A stretch of DNA of 13,737 nt from an uncultured Ancrocorticia sp. Its GTDB lineage: Bacteria > Actinomycetota > Actinomycetes > Actinomycetales > Actinomycetaceae. Shown here in pieces: positions 6,246 through 13,735 of this stretch; positions within the stretch are counted from its first letter, which is position 1; each line of letters starts with the position of its first letter. The stretch spans positions 1-13,737 of the forward strand of contig CAJPTB010000012.1 of NCBI GenBank assembly GCA_905373325.1. The letters are read 5' to 3'. Position numbers and translations under genes: made by a program. The notes beneath the pieces were generated by a model that did no database searches, was not told the origin of the DNA, and was given only the letters and a program-made list of their open reading frames with translations.

Positions 6246-6348
6246 CCTTGCGCCGTTGACGCATGGTGAAGAGGTCTTATAGCGTCGCCGCATGACGGAA
6301 AAACAAGAAAAAGAGCTCCACGAACGGCAGCCATCATGGCCTGCGCGG
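6246..6348 (+). repeat. Duplicated promoter/5' gene block, copy 2
   Basis: Second copy of the block at 5328-5430, offset 918 bp. It includes the -35, -10 and first codons of paralogue 2. Confidence 0.85.
6256..6283 (+). promoter_or_regulatory. Promoter of membrane paralogue 2, leaderless type
   Basis: TTGACG (6256-6261) and TATAGC (6278-6283) are 16 bp apart, and the ATG at 6292 follows 8 nt after the -10. The geometry is identical to paralogue 1, and all promoter hexamer bases are kept although the spacer has changed. Confidence 0.6.
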
Positions 6349-6765
6349 CGGATCCGCGCCCTTTCCGTAGCGGGCGTCTTCATACTTGTCGGCGCAGCGA
6401 TATCCGGCGGAGTCGCCATTTTCACGTGGCAGTACAAAGACCTTTGCCCCGAGGGAGGAGAGTGCAAAATTCTTGTGTGGCGCCCGGGCCTTCTGTTCCT
6501 GGGAATCTACGCTCTCGCTTGCGCCGCAATAACCCTGTGGAAGATGATCCGCGCAATGCGCAATCGCGAAGTGCGCCAGCTCCGAACCTCCCTCGCCCTC
6601 CTCGCAGTCACTTTCTCCCTGATTCTGGCCGTCTGGTGCACGTTGCTCATCGACAATTCTTCGTACAAACGGCATGAGTACCGGCCTTCCAGCGACGATC
6701 CTTGCGAAGTCTATGACTGCAGCCCTTCCAGCGCCACTCCGCCGACGGAGGGAAGCTCCAAATGA
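6292..6765 (+). CDS. Small three-helix membrane protein, paralogue 2
   Basis: 157 residues, same unknown family as the protein at 5374. Hydrophobic segments lie at about 23-46, 66-83 and 100-120. The basic loop WKMIRAMRNREVRQLR lies between the second and third, so the first loop (Cys52, Cys58) and the C-terminal tail (Cys138, Cys143) are predicted outside, where disulfides could form. The C-terminal tail is longer than in paralogue 1 and Ser/Pro/Asp-rich. It lacks the 14-residue insertion and so probably represents the ancestral length. The core RPGLLFLGIYAL matches RPGLLFLGIFAL of paralogue 1. The transcript is probably leaderless. The toxin-antitoxin operon begins 84 bp downstream with its own promoter. 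Confidence 0.72.
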   Translation: MTEKQEKELHERQPSWPARRIRALSVAGVFILVGAAISGGVAIFTWQYKDLCPEGGECKILVWRPGLLFLGIYALACAAITLWKMIRAMRNREVRQLRTSLALLAVTFSLILAVWCTLLIDNSSYKRHEYRPSSDDPCEVYDCSPSSATPPTEGSSK

Positions 6766-6797
6766 GACCCTCGCAGGGAAAGCGGCAAGCCGCATCA

Positions 6798-6835
6798 TTA
6801 TCGAAACCGAATTATGGATGTACAATGTACGTACA
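6798..6835 (+). promoter_or_regulatory. Toxin-antitoxin promoter with GTAC-box operator
   Basis: TTATCG (6798-6803) and TACAAT (6821-6826) are spaced 17 bp. Three GTAC boxes (6820, 6827, 6831) overlap the -10 and the start region, including the perfect palindrome TGTACGTACA (6826-6835) and GTAC-AAT-GTAC (6820-6830). Such symmetric boxes over the promoter fit autorepression by an RHH antitoxin. Confidence 0.55.
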
Positions 6836-6849
6836 CGAAAGGAGTTTCT

Positions 6850-7146
6850 ATGCCGACAACTGCCAAAACACGTCGCATCAACCTTCGCGCCAGCGAACGA
6901 CAAGAGGCGGCGATACGCCATGCAGCTGAGTTAAGCGATTCGACGGTTTCAGAGTTCATTTTGAGAAGCGCTGTCGAGCACGCCGAACGAGTGCTCGCTG
7001 ACCGCCGTTGGTTCACGCTCTCCGACGAGGAGTACTCGCTCTTCCTAGAAGCACTTGACTCGCCGGTCGAAACCGCCAAGTTACGGCGACTATTTGAACG
7101 TGAAAGCCCCATTGGCTCCGAAATCACGTTGCGCGACGATTCATGA
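6850..7146 (+). CDS. DUF1778/TacA-type RHH antitoxin
   Basis: 98 residues. The ATG at 6850 is chosen over the one at 6814 because AAAGGAG lies 5 nt upstream and the longer frame would run through the promoter. Residues about 7-45 (RRINLRASERQEAAIRHAAE onward) form a ribbon-helix-helix DNA-binding domain. Residues about 54-86 (WFTLSDEEYSLFLEALDSP) match the toxin-wrapping tail typical of DUF1778 antitoxins. Known members neutralise a GNAT toxin and repress their own operon through palindromic sites; a GTAC-box operator is present upstream. Its stop codon overlaps the toxin start by 4 bp (ATGA), indicating translational coupling. Confidence 0.9.
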   Translation: MPTTAKTRRINLRASERQEAAIRHAAELSDSTVSEFILRSAVEHAERVLADRRWFTLSDEEYSLFLEALDSPVETAKLRRLFERESPIGSEITLRDDS

Positions 7147-7667
7147 ACGCAACGCTGCTAGCACCGCGCCGCCTGCAGAAAGAGGATTCGCGTAAGGGCT
7201 TCAGATCGGGCGCTGACGAGCTCGACACGTGGTTCGAGAAGTTTGCATGGGAAAATCAACGGAATAACAATGCAGTGACCTACGTCGCATGCACCGATAA
7301 GCGTGTTGTGGGTTATTACGCGCTAGCCGCGGGCGGCGTGAACAAGGCAAACGTTGACGAGCATTTCGCTATGCGTCGCCCGAGTGACATTCCATGCATA
7401 TTGCTCGCCAGGCTCGCAGTCGACGAACGTGCAACCGGACAAGGAATCGGGATGGCAATGCTACAGGACGCTCTTCGAAGAGCACTGGCAGCAAGCGAGT
7501 CCCTCGGCGCAGCATGCGTTCTCATTCACTGCCGCGACGCCGCGGCGAAGTCCTTCTATATGCACCATGTGGACGCGCTCACCTCGCCAGCCGACCCGCT
7601 CCAGCTCATGGTTCCAATGAAGCGCATCGAGGCGCTGTTGGTTGAGCAGGGACGGGATGGCGGATAG
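7143..7667 (+). CDS. GNAT acetyltransferase toxin, TacT/AtaT-like
   Basis: 174 residues, starting within the ATGA overlap with the antitoxin. The acetyl-CoA-binding motif LLARLAVDERATGQGIG is at about 87-103 (RATGQG being the P-loop-like core), and FYMHH at about 138-142 is the usual C-terminal active-site region with its Tyr. The N-terminus (EDSRKGFRSGADELDTWFEK) is also typical. Characterised relatives acetylate the amino group of aminoacyl-tRNAs and stop translation; the tRNA preferred here cannot be predicted. FYMHHVDAL replaces the common FY-x-x-(F/H)GF. No frameshift or missing motif is seen, so the pair looks functional. It is not followed by further co-oriented genes until the ATPase at 7996. 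Confidence 0.9.
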   Translation: MNATLLAPRRLQKEDSRKGFRSGADELDTWFEKFAWENQRNNNAVTYVACTDKRVVGYYALAAGGVNKANVDEHFAMRRPSDIPCILLARLAVDERATGQGIGMAMLQDALRRALAASESLGAACVLIHCRDAAAKSFYMHHVDALTSPADPLQLMVPMKRIEALLVEQGRDGG

Positions 7668-7729
7668 GAGCCGGGCGCCGATTCGTTTTCACCTTGCCTC
7701 ACACAAAGCAGCGAAACCACGCCCCACAT

Positions 7730-7762
7730 GCTTCCACGCGTCTGCACACGCCCCCGCCGCAC
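7730..7762 (-). repeat. 33-bp dispersed repeat, inverted copy
   Basis: Exact reverse complement of 5560-5592. This copy lies in noncoding DNA 62 bp after the GNAT toxin stop, whereas the other interrupts a membrane-protein gene. Confidence 0.9.
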
Positions 7763-7845
7763 GCGCCAGCAGTTTCCCTTTTGCTCTTACACCCGCTTCG
7801 GAAACCGCAATTTCCTGTCAAGATCAGCACGCTCTTCGCTCAAAC

Positions 7846-7960
7846 TTCGTAAATAACCTACTGCACTGTCTGCAAATCCCCCACTTCAGCATCTGCAAAC
7901 ACCTCATTTCATCTTCTGCAGAATCCTCAGTTGAAGCCCTGCGGATCCCCCAACAGAACC
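7846..7960. repeat. 23-bp iteron array upstream of ATPase 1
   Basis: Five degenerate 23-bp units start at 7846, 7869, 7892, 7915 and 7938. The best-kept part is TCTGCAAATCC, with a TT and an A further in. The outermost and innermost units are the most divergent. The array ends 21 bp before the predicted -10 box of the ATPase gene. The stretch before it (7668-7845) contains only the 33-bp repeat and no gene. Confidence 0.75.
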
Positions 7961-7981
7961 ACCCCGCGACCCAAACTTGCA

Positions 7982-7987
7982 TATAGA
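7982..7987 (+). promoter_or_regulatory. -10 box of ATPase 1, leaderless type
   Basis: TATAGA lies 8 nt before the ATG at 7996. No Shine-Dalgarno is present and no clear -35 is seen; the 23-bp repeat array takes up the upstream region. Confidence 0.45.
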
Positions 7988-7995
7988 CTGACGCC

Positions 7996-9264
7996 ATGGA
8001 CACCAGCAAAGTCACCGGAATCAGCTATTTGCCGCGCGCCGTAGACCCCCTCATGATTCGCGTGCTTGACTCAGCTGGTGCAGCCATTCTGGAAGGCCCT
8101 CGAGGCTGCGGCAAGACCATGACGGGCCTTGCACACGCGTCGTCCTACACACTGCTAGACACACCGGAGGCCCAAACTGCGGCCGAGATCGATCCGCATC
8201 TGCTGCTGGCCGGGGCTTCCCCTCGCCTTCTCGACGAATGGCAACTGATCCCCCAGATCTGGAATCTGGCGCGCAGAGAGGTCGATTTTTCCTCCGAACC
8301 CGGACGCTTCATCCTCACGGGTTCGGCCGTTCCTGCCGCTGACCCAATCCGGCACACTGGCGCAGCGCGCTTCATCCGAGTCCGCCAGCGCACCATGACC
8401 TGGGCAGAAAAGGAGAACAGCCTCGACGACGGCGGAGTGTCGCTAAGCGCGCTGTTCGAAGGCGAGTCACCGCAACCCTCAATGTCCGCAGCCCCGCTTG
8501 AGCGCATTATCCAGAGCGTCTTGCGCCCCGGATTCCCCGGACTGCTGAACTCTCCGTCGGATATCGCAGCACGGAGCATGGAGAGCTACATCAAGGACAT
8601 CGCAACCACTGACATCAACAGGCTCGCGAATCTGCGCTCGGAACCCGCAGTCATCGAACAGCTCATTGCCTCGCTGGCCCGTTCCTCCGCGAGCGAGGTT
8701 TCCCAGGCGACGCTGCGCAAAGACATTGCGCGGACGCTCCCCGCGCCTTCCGAGGGCACAACTGCCAAGCTCCTTGAGCTGCTAGAGCGAGTTTTCCTGC
8801 TAGAGAAAATCCAGCCATGGGCCATTTCCCTACGGTCCAAGGCTCGTCTGCGCCGTTCGCCCAAATATCACCTGGCGGACCCCGCGCTGGCAGCCGCAGC
8901 TCTGCAAGCCGACGCCAACCGTCTGAGCGCGGACCTGGAAACGCTCGGTTTCCTCTTTGAATCCGCAGTTGTCCACGACCTGCTCGTCTACGCAGAGGCC
9001 TTGGGCGGACACGTACATCACTATCGCGACTCCAACGGGCGTGAGATCGATGCGGTTCTGACGATGCCCAACGGAAGCTGGGCAGCCATCGAGGTGAAGC
9101 TCGGTGGCGGGCAAGCACAGCGCGGAGCCGAGAGCCTCGCCTGCGCCGTCGACCAGATCGACGCCGCACCGCCGACCTTCAGAGCGGTGATCACAGGAAC
9201 CGGCTTCACGGCGACCCTGCCTGACGGCACGATCACCTTCCCGCTGTACGCGCTCCGGCCTTGA
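7996..9264 (+). CDS. AAA+ ATPase with DUF4143 nuclease-like C-terminus (ATPase 1)
   Basis: 422 residues, a full-length member of the AAA_14/DUF4143 family, whose function is unknown. Walker A is GPRGCGKT (34-41). The Walker B region is SPRLLDEWQ (75-83) with the family-typical DEW. A sensor-like FILTGSAVP follows (105-113). The DUF4143 part contains RSPKYHLADPALAAAAL (287-303) and FLFES (319-323). At the C-terminus, GREIDAVL (348-355) and AIEVK (364-368) form an E-x-D...E-x-K pattern like the PD-(D/E)XK nuclease fold. No signal peptide, so cytoplasmic. The start is supported by a -10 box 8 nt upstream. Downstream it converges with a second ATPase. It is preceded by a 23-bp repeat array like the two related loci. 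DNA-linked or toxin-like roles have been suggested for such proteins, but none is shown here. Confidence 0.9.
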   Translation: MDTSKVTGISYLPRAVDPLMIRVLDSAGAAILEGPRGCGKTMTGLAHASSYTLLDTPEAQTAAEIDPHLLLAGASPRLLDEWQLIPQIWNLARREVDFSSEPGRFILTGSAVPAADPIRHTGAARFIRVRQRTMTWAEKENSLDDGGVSLSALFEGESPQPSMSAAPLERIIQSVLRPGFPGLLNSPSDIAARSMESYIKDIATTDINRLANLRSEPAVIEQLIASLARSSASEVSQATLRKDIARTLPAPSEGTTAKLLELLERVFLLEKIQPWAISLRSKARLRRSPKYHLADPALAAAALQADANRLSADLETLGFLFESAVVHDLLVYAEALGGHVHHYRDSNGREIDAVLTMPNGSWAAIEVKLGGGQAQRGAESLACAVDQIDAAPPTFRAVITGTGFTATLPDGTITFPLYALRP

Positions 9265-9310
9265 ACGCAGGCATCTGACCGGTCTCTCCGCACCGCTACA
9301 TGTTGCGTGC

Positions 9311-9426
9311 CATCGCGTTCCGCGCGCCGTCGCACACGGCATGCCGTCAGGCCCTGCGTTCCATCTTGTCCCGCGCGCCATCGCCTTCCGCCTATGTGTC
9401 ATCGCATTCTGCGCGTCGTCACACGC
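9311..9426. repeat. Imperfect repeats between convergent ATPase genes
   Basis: Three similar segments start at about 9311, 9362 and 9400, each CATC followed by a variant of TTCCGCGCGCCGTCGC. The last runs into the 3' end of ATPase 2 (stop at 9419-9421). No clear terminator hairpin with a T-run is visible in the gap. Confidence 0.5.
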
Positions 9427-10690
9427 CGATCAGGGCAAGCGGCACAACGCCGACGCCGTCGGGCCGACGATAGGCGGCGGTGCCGGTATTGACGATAATC
9501 GAGTCAATCAATCGCTGGCCCATTTGCTTGCGCAACCATTGAAGGTGCTTGGTGTCGCCGTCGTCAACGGCACCGGCAGCCTTGACCTCGATCGCCAGGA
9601 CGGCGCCATCTTCACGAGTGACGACCAGATCGACCTCGTGGTCGCCGTCCCGTGTGCGGAGGTGCCCGACGTCGGCTTCAGCAGCTTGCGCCGCAACGCG
9701 GATGCACAATGTCGCCAGCGACTCGAACATGCTTCCAAGCACGGCCCTCCCTTCGGGCCCGACAGAACCGCCTCCAGTTCCCAGGAGCTTCGCTTCGTTC
9801 AGGCCAAGAAGACGAGCGGCGAGCGCGGGATCAGCGAGATGATGCTTCGGGGAGCGGCCGAGTCGCGTGAACTGGCTGCCGCCGAGCTCCCAAGCGGGCA
9901 CCGGATCGAGAAGCCATAAAGATTCCAGCACTCGCCGGTACCCGTCCGCCGTAGAACGAGCCGGTTTGTCGCCCTGCCCCGGGGTGGCGGCGTCAAGAAT
10001 CTGTGAATACCCAGCCGTGCTGGAGGTGGCTGCCGCATAAGCCCGCAGCCATGCCATCAGCGCATCCGGTCTGCGGACAGCGAGCCCTTGCTCGGGCACG
10101 TCACGGTCAACCGCGTTGCGAAGGTAAGATTCAAGCTGAAAACGCCGAGCACGGCCACTGAGAGAACGGAGAGCGGGAAAGCCGGACGCCAGAATCTCCT
10201 CGACATACCTCGACAGCCCCACATCGGTTTGCCCGTGAAGCTGCTCGCGACCACCCTCTAAAAGGTGGGTCAGGCTCACGGCCGGCTCTCCAACCCCTCT
10301 TTCCTCAAGAGTCATAGGGCGCATGCGAAGCCTGCCGATTCGGCCTGCGCCCGAGTGAGCGGTTGCACCGGCCCGGGGCGTCGCACTTCCCGCTAAAAGG
10401 AACTGGCTTCCTGAAGGATCCCGATCGGCTGCATGGCGGACGACGTCCCACACCTCTGGCACGTTCTGCCACTCGTCAATAAGCAGGGGACGCGGACGAG
10501 ATAGGAGCAGCTCAGGATCGGCCTCAAGGGGCACACGCTCCGCCGTCCTGTCCAAATTCACGATGCCCGCAGCCCGTTGAGCGGCCGTCGTCGTCTTGCC
10601 GACGGCTTTGGGGCCGTCAAGCGCTATTGCGGCGACGTGAGGAAACAGGTCATCGAGTTCCAGATCAACGGTCCGACGCACGTAAACCAT
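9419..10690 (-). CDS. AAA+ ATPase with DUF4143 nuclease-like C-terminus (ATPase 2)
   Basis: 423 residues, same family and length as ATPase 1 but clearly divergent in sequence. Walker A is GPKAVGKT (26-33), the Walker B region PLLIDEWQNVPEVWD (68-82), and FLLAGSATP (97-105) is the sensor-like motif. The DUF4143 core has RSPKHHLADPALAARLL (279-295) and MFESLATL (321-328). The C-terminus has DHEVDLVV (350-357) and AIEVK (366-370), again the E-x-D...E-x-K nuclease-like pattern. The ATG at 10690 follows TATGAT by 6 nt with no ribosome site, suggesting a leaderless transcript. Two exact 23-bp repeats lie directly upstream. The gene converges on ATPase 1, so the pair is unlikely to be one transcript. 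Biological role unknown. Confidence 0.9.
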   Translation of the reverse strand: MVYVRRTVDLELDDLFPHVAAIALDGPKAVGKTTTAAQRAAGIVNLDRTAERVPLEADPELLLSRPRPLLIDEWQNVPEVWDVVRHAADRDPSGSQFLLAGSATPRAGATAHSGAGRIGRLRMRPMTLEERGVGEPAVSLTHLLEGGREQLHGQTDVGLSRYVEEILASGFPALRSLSGRARRFQLESYLRNAVDRDVPEQGLAVRRPDALMAWLRAYAAATSSTAGYSQILDAATPGQGDKPARSTADGYRRVLESLWLLDPVPAWELGGSQFTRLGRSPKHHLADPALAARLLGLNEAKLLGTGGGSVGPEGRAVLGSMFESLATLCIRVAAQAAEADVGHLRTRDGDHEVDLVVTREDGAVLAIEVKAAGAVDDGDTKHLQWLRKQMGQRLIDSIIVNTGTAAYRRPDGVGVVPLALIGV

Positions 10691-10696
10691 GGCTCA

Positions 10697-10702
10697 ATCA
10701 TA
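10697..10702 (-). promoter_or_regulatory. -10 box of ATPase 2 inside a degenerate iteron
   Basis: TATGAT on minus, 6 nt before the ATG at 10690. It lies in a partial third repeat: TCTGTATGATT against TTTGCCTGATT in the full units, 8 of 11 matching. A protein bound to the array would therefore cover the promoter. Confidence 0.5.
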
Positions 10703-10949
10703 CAGATCGCGGGATTTGAATCAGGCAAATCGCGGGATTTGAATCAGGCAAATAGCAGAAAGGGAACCGGGCCGGCAGCCGGACGAGGCCACCGTCTTTC
10801 ACGGGTGTGACTGCTGGGCTTGCCTCTGGTCCGTTGTGCTGGCTCCATTCCTCGGCAAGTTCGATAGTCACTGTAGACAAGAAATATTCCGAACAATCTA
10901 AGCCGAGCACCAATGACCACCCCTCTAGGAATTCATTCTTTGCATCAAT
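10698..10949 (-). pseudogene. Possible coding remnant upstream of ATPase 2
   Basis: An open minus frame reads FLEGWSLVLGLDCSEYFLST and then TIELAEEWSQHNG, which looks protein-like. It has no ATG or GTG with a ribosome site and runs into the 23-bp repeats before stopping. No family recognised. It may be the 3' part of a lost gene or chance. The rest of the gap to 11027 is AT-rich and shows nothing else. Confidence 0.2.
10707..10752. repeat. 23-bp iteron array upstream of ATPase 2
   Basis: Two exact 23-bp units (10707-10729, 10730-10752), whose plus-strand core is CGCGGGATTTGAATCAGG. A degenerate part-unit continues toward the gene at 10692-10706. In gene orientation the unit contains CAAATCCCGC, close to CAAATCCCCC of ATPase 1. 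Confidence 0.92.
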
Positions 10950-11027
10950 TTATTCGACAGACACCCATAGTTTTAGATATTAAGTCAGGGCCTCTCAATT
11001 AGATTCAAACTTTAGAGATGCTTTTCC

Positions 11028-11741
11028 TTAGAGTCTTTCTGCCGCTTCGCCGATCGGCAGATCCTCTGCGGGATCAACCTTGTACCAGTGTTTCGAGTTG
11101 CGTCGACATTTGAGAACCGATGTACGTTCCATAACTTTACGTTTCCTCTGGCCGTCATTACTAACATAATCGACCCATTCTGTCGGTATCATACAATATT
11201 TCAATCTTCCATAACAAACCGGGCACCTTCCGGTATTAAACTTCTCAAAAGTTATCCTGCGCCCCTTCCCGCTCACTGACCAGCCAAACATAAGTGGCCA
11301 CCTTGTCTCAGTTTTAGCCATTCGCCATAGTCTAACTATTAAGCCTCCAACTATTATCAGAATTACTAAAAATAAAAAATCCCACAAAATAAAATATCTA
11401 ACCCCGGTAAAATCTCTAACGACAAATAACTCACGAATACCTTTGACAATGCCCCAAATAGGAAAACAAGCAAGAACAGCCAGAACTGTGCCAATCCAGG
11501 TCAAAACAGCCAAGGTAAAAGGGCTTCTCCATTTAGGAACAGCTTCATACCTAGCAGGAGATTGGACTGGCTCCACCGAATTGAATATTAGATCACGCCC
11601 TGCCTGATATATACCTCCATGGGTATCGCCCTCTACCGTGAGAGAGTTCTTTGCATCATAGGCAGTTTGCCTACCGCACTCAGAACAAAACTTGGCGGTT
11701 TCGGACATCTCGGCTCGGCACTCAGGGTTTTGGCAAATCAT
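11028..11741 (-). CDS. Zinc-ribbon two-helix membrane protein
   Basis: 237 residues from the ATG at 11741, chosen because GAGGG lies about 5 nt upstream; a GTG at 11753 would overlap the ychF stop and is the alternative. Residues 1-24 hold a zinc ribbon (Cys3, Cys8, Cys19, Cys22). Residues 38-52 contain GDTHGGIYQAGRDLI, a short Gly-rich beta-like motif. Two membrane helices follow at about 75-100 and 116-139. The cytoplasmic tail has a second Cys cluster (CPVC at 173-176, Cys183, Cys212, His218) that may bind metal. The family is not recognised; zinc-ribbon membrane proteins are often accessory sensors. The DNA is markedly more AT-rich than its neighbours, suggesting acquisition by transfer. 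It starts 8 bp after ychF and is probably cotranscribed with it. Confidence 0.75.
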   Translation of the reverse strand: MICQNPECRAEMSETAKFCSECGRQTAYDAKNSLTVEGDTHGGIYQAGRDLIFNSVEPVQSPARYEAVPKWRSPFTLAVLTWIGTVLAVLACFPIWGIVKGIRELFVVRDFTGVRYFILWDFLFLVILIIVGGLIVRLWRMAKTETRWPLMFGWSVSGKGRRITFEKFNTGRCPVCYGRLKYCMIPTEWVDYVSNDGQRKRKVMERTSVLKCRRNSKHWYKVDPAEDLPIGEAAERL

Positions 11742-11749
11742 CCTGTCCC

Positions 11750-12829
<1,080 letters not shown>

Positions 12830-12835
12830 GGATCG

Positions 12836-12841
12836 ATTCTA
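12836..12841 (-). promoter_or_regulatory. -10 box of ychF, leaderless type
   Basis: TAGAAT on minus sits 6 nt before the GTG start at 12829. No Shine-Dalgarno and no clear -35 are seen. The spacing is the same as for ATPase 2. Confidence 0.5.
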
Positions 12842-12915
12842 CCGGCACGCGAAGCCGCCCACGCGGGCAAGCGGCACGAACGGCGATTGCCCTGCCTGGG
12901 CGCCCGCCGCCTCGC

Positions 12916-13683
12916 CTACATGTCCGCGATGGCCTCCGGAGATTCGGGCAGGATTTGGCCGCCGTCCACGACGATCGCCTGGCCCGTGATGTAGCGGGCG
13001 CCGTCGGAGGCGAGAAAGGCCACGGCCTCGCCGACGTCGCGCGGCTCGCCAAGGCATCCAAGCGGAACCGCGGCGGCCATCCGCCGCATGTACTCCTCGC
13101 CCAGCGCGACCAGGCCCGGCGTGACGACGTTGCCCGGCATGACCGCGTTGATAGTGATGCCGTCCTTCGCCAACTCCATCGCCGCCGAGCGAACGAAGCC
13201 CATCTGCGCGGCCTTCGTCGCCCCGTAGTGCGACCAGCCCGGGTATCCCGTGACGTTGCCTGTGATCGACGAGGTCACCACCACGCGTCCGCGCCCGGAT
13301 TCTCTCAGCGCCGCCGCAGCCGCCTGGACCATGTGGATCGTGCCAGTGACGTTGACGCCGAAGATCGCGGAAATGTCCTCGTCGGCCATGTCCGCAATGC
13401 GAACCTGCGGGTACACTCCCGCATTCGAAGCGAGCACAGACAGCCCGCCGAGGTCGCCCGCCGCGCGGGCCACCGTCTCATCGCACGCTTGACGATCCCG
13501 CACGTCCAGCGGGTATGCGGGAAAGCCGGCCGCACGGGCCTCCTCGCATTCGGCGTCGGTCAAGCCGGTGACGGCGACCGCCGCGCCGCGTTCGCGCAAA
13601 ACCTCGGCGATCCCGCGTCCGATTCCGCTCGTTCCGCCCGTCACCAAGGCCGTGCGCCTTTCGAGCAAGCGGCCGCCCGACAA
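12916..13683 (-). CDS. SDR-family oxidoreductase, FabG-like
   Basis: 255 residues, the usual length of a classical short-chain dehydrogenase. The cofactor loop is TGGTSGIG (15-22), Asp60 follows the third strand, and SNAG is at 86-89. The active site is Asn111, Ser139, Tyr153 and Lys157 (HYGATKAA). The C-terminal YITGQAIVVDGGQ (231-243) is typical. The stretch TGYPGWSHYGATKAA and the ending LPES match a subgroup commonly labelled 3-oxoacyl-ACP reductase, but the true substrate is unknown. NAD(P)-dependent, cytoplasmic. The start is a TTG at 13683 with GGAGG about 5 nt upstream; no ATG in frame fits the expected N-terminus. A -35/-10-like pair lies at the window edge. It could be cotranscribed with ychF (86-bp gap), though ychF has its own -10 box. 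Confidence 0.88.
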   Translation of the reverse strand: MSGGRLLERRTALVTGGTSGIGRGIAEVLRERGAAVAVTGLTDAECEEARAAGFPAYPLDVRDRQACDETVARAAGDLGGLSVLASNAGVYPQVRIADMADEDISAIFGVNVTGTIHMVQAAAAALRESGRGRVVVTSSITGNVTGYPGWSHYGATKAAQMGFVRSAAMELAKDGITINAVMPGNVVTPGLVALGEEYMRRMAAAVPLGCLGEPRDVGEAVAFLASDGARYITGQAIVVDGGQILPESPEAIADM

Positions 13684-13705
13684 CCGCCCCTCCGTCGATT
13701 CAGTC

Positions 13706-13735
13706 GGTGTAAGAAGTAGGCTTGAGGCGAGACAA
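13706..13735 (-). promoter_or_regulatory. Possible promoter of the SDR gene
   Basis: On minus, TTGTCT (13730-13735) and TACACC (13706-13711) are spaced 18 bp, placing a start near 13699, about 16 nt before the TTG start codon. The -10 is a weak match and the sequence is at the window edge. Confidence 0.3.

Noticed and set aside
5874..6269. Plus-strand frame with collagen-like repeats as a real gene
   Set aside because: It is open mainly because the repeats have compatible periods; no ribosome site, no hydrophobic anchor or signal, and it ends in the duplicated promoter block.
10981..11030. Terminator after the zinc-ribbon gene (CTCTAA/TTGAGAG)
   Set aside because: Short, mismatched, AT-rich stem without a clear T-run.
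12850..12892. Terminator between SDR and ychF (GGGCAA/TTGCCC)
   Set aside because: Six-bp stem with a 16-nt loop and no T-run; too weak.
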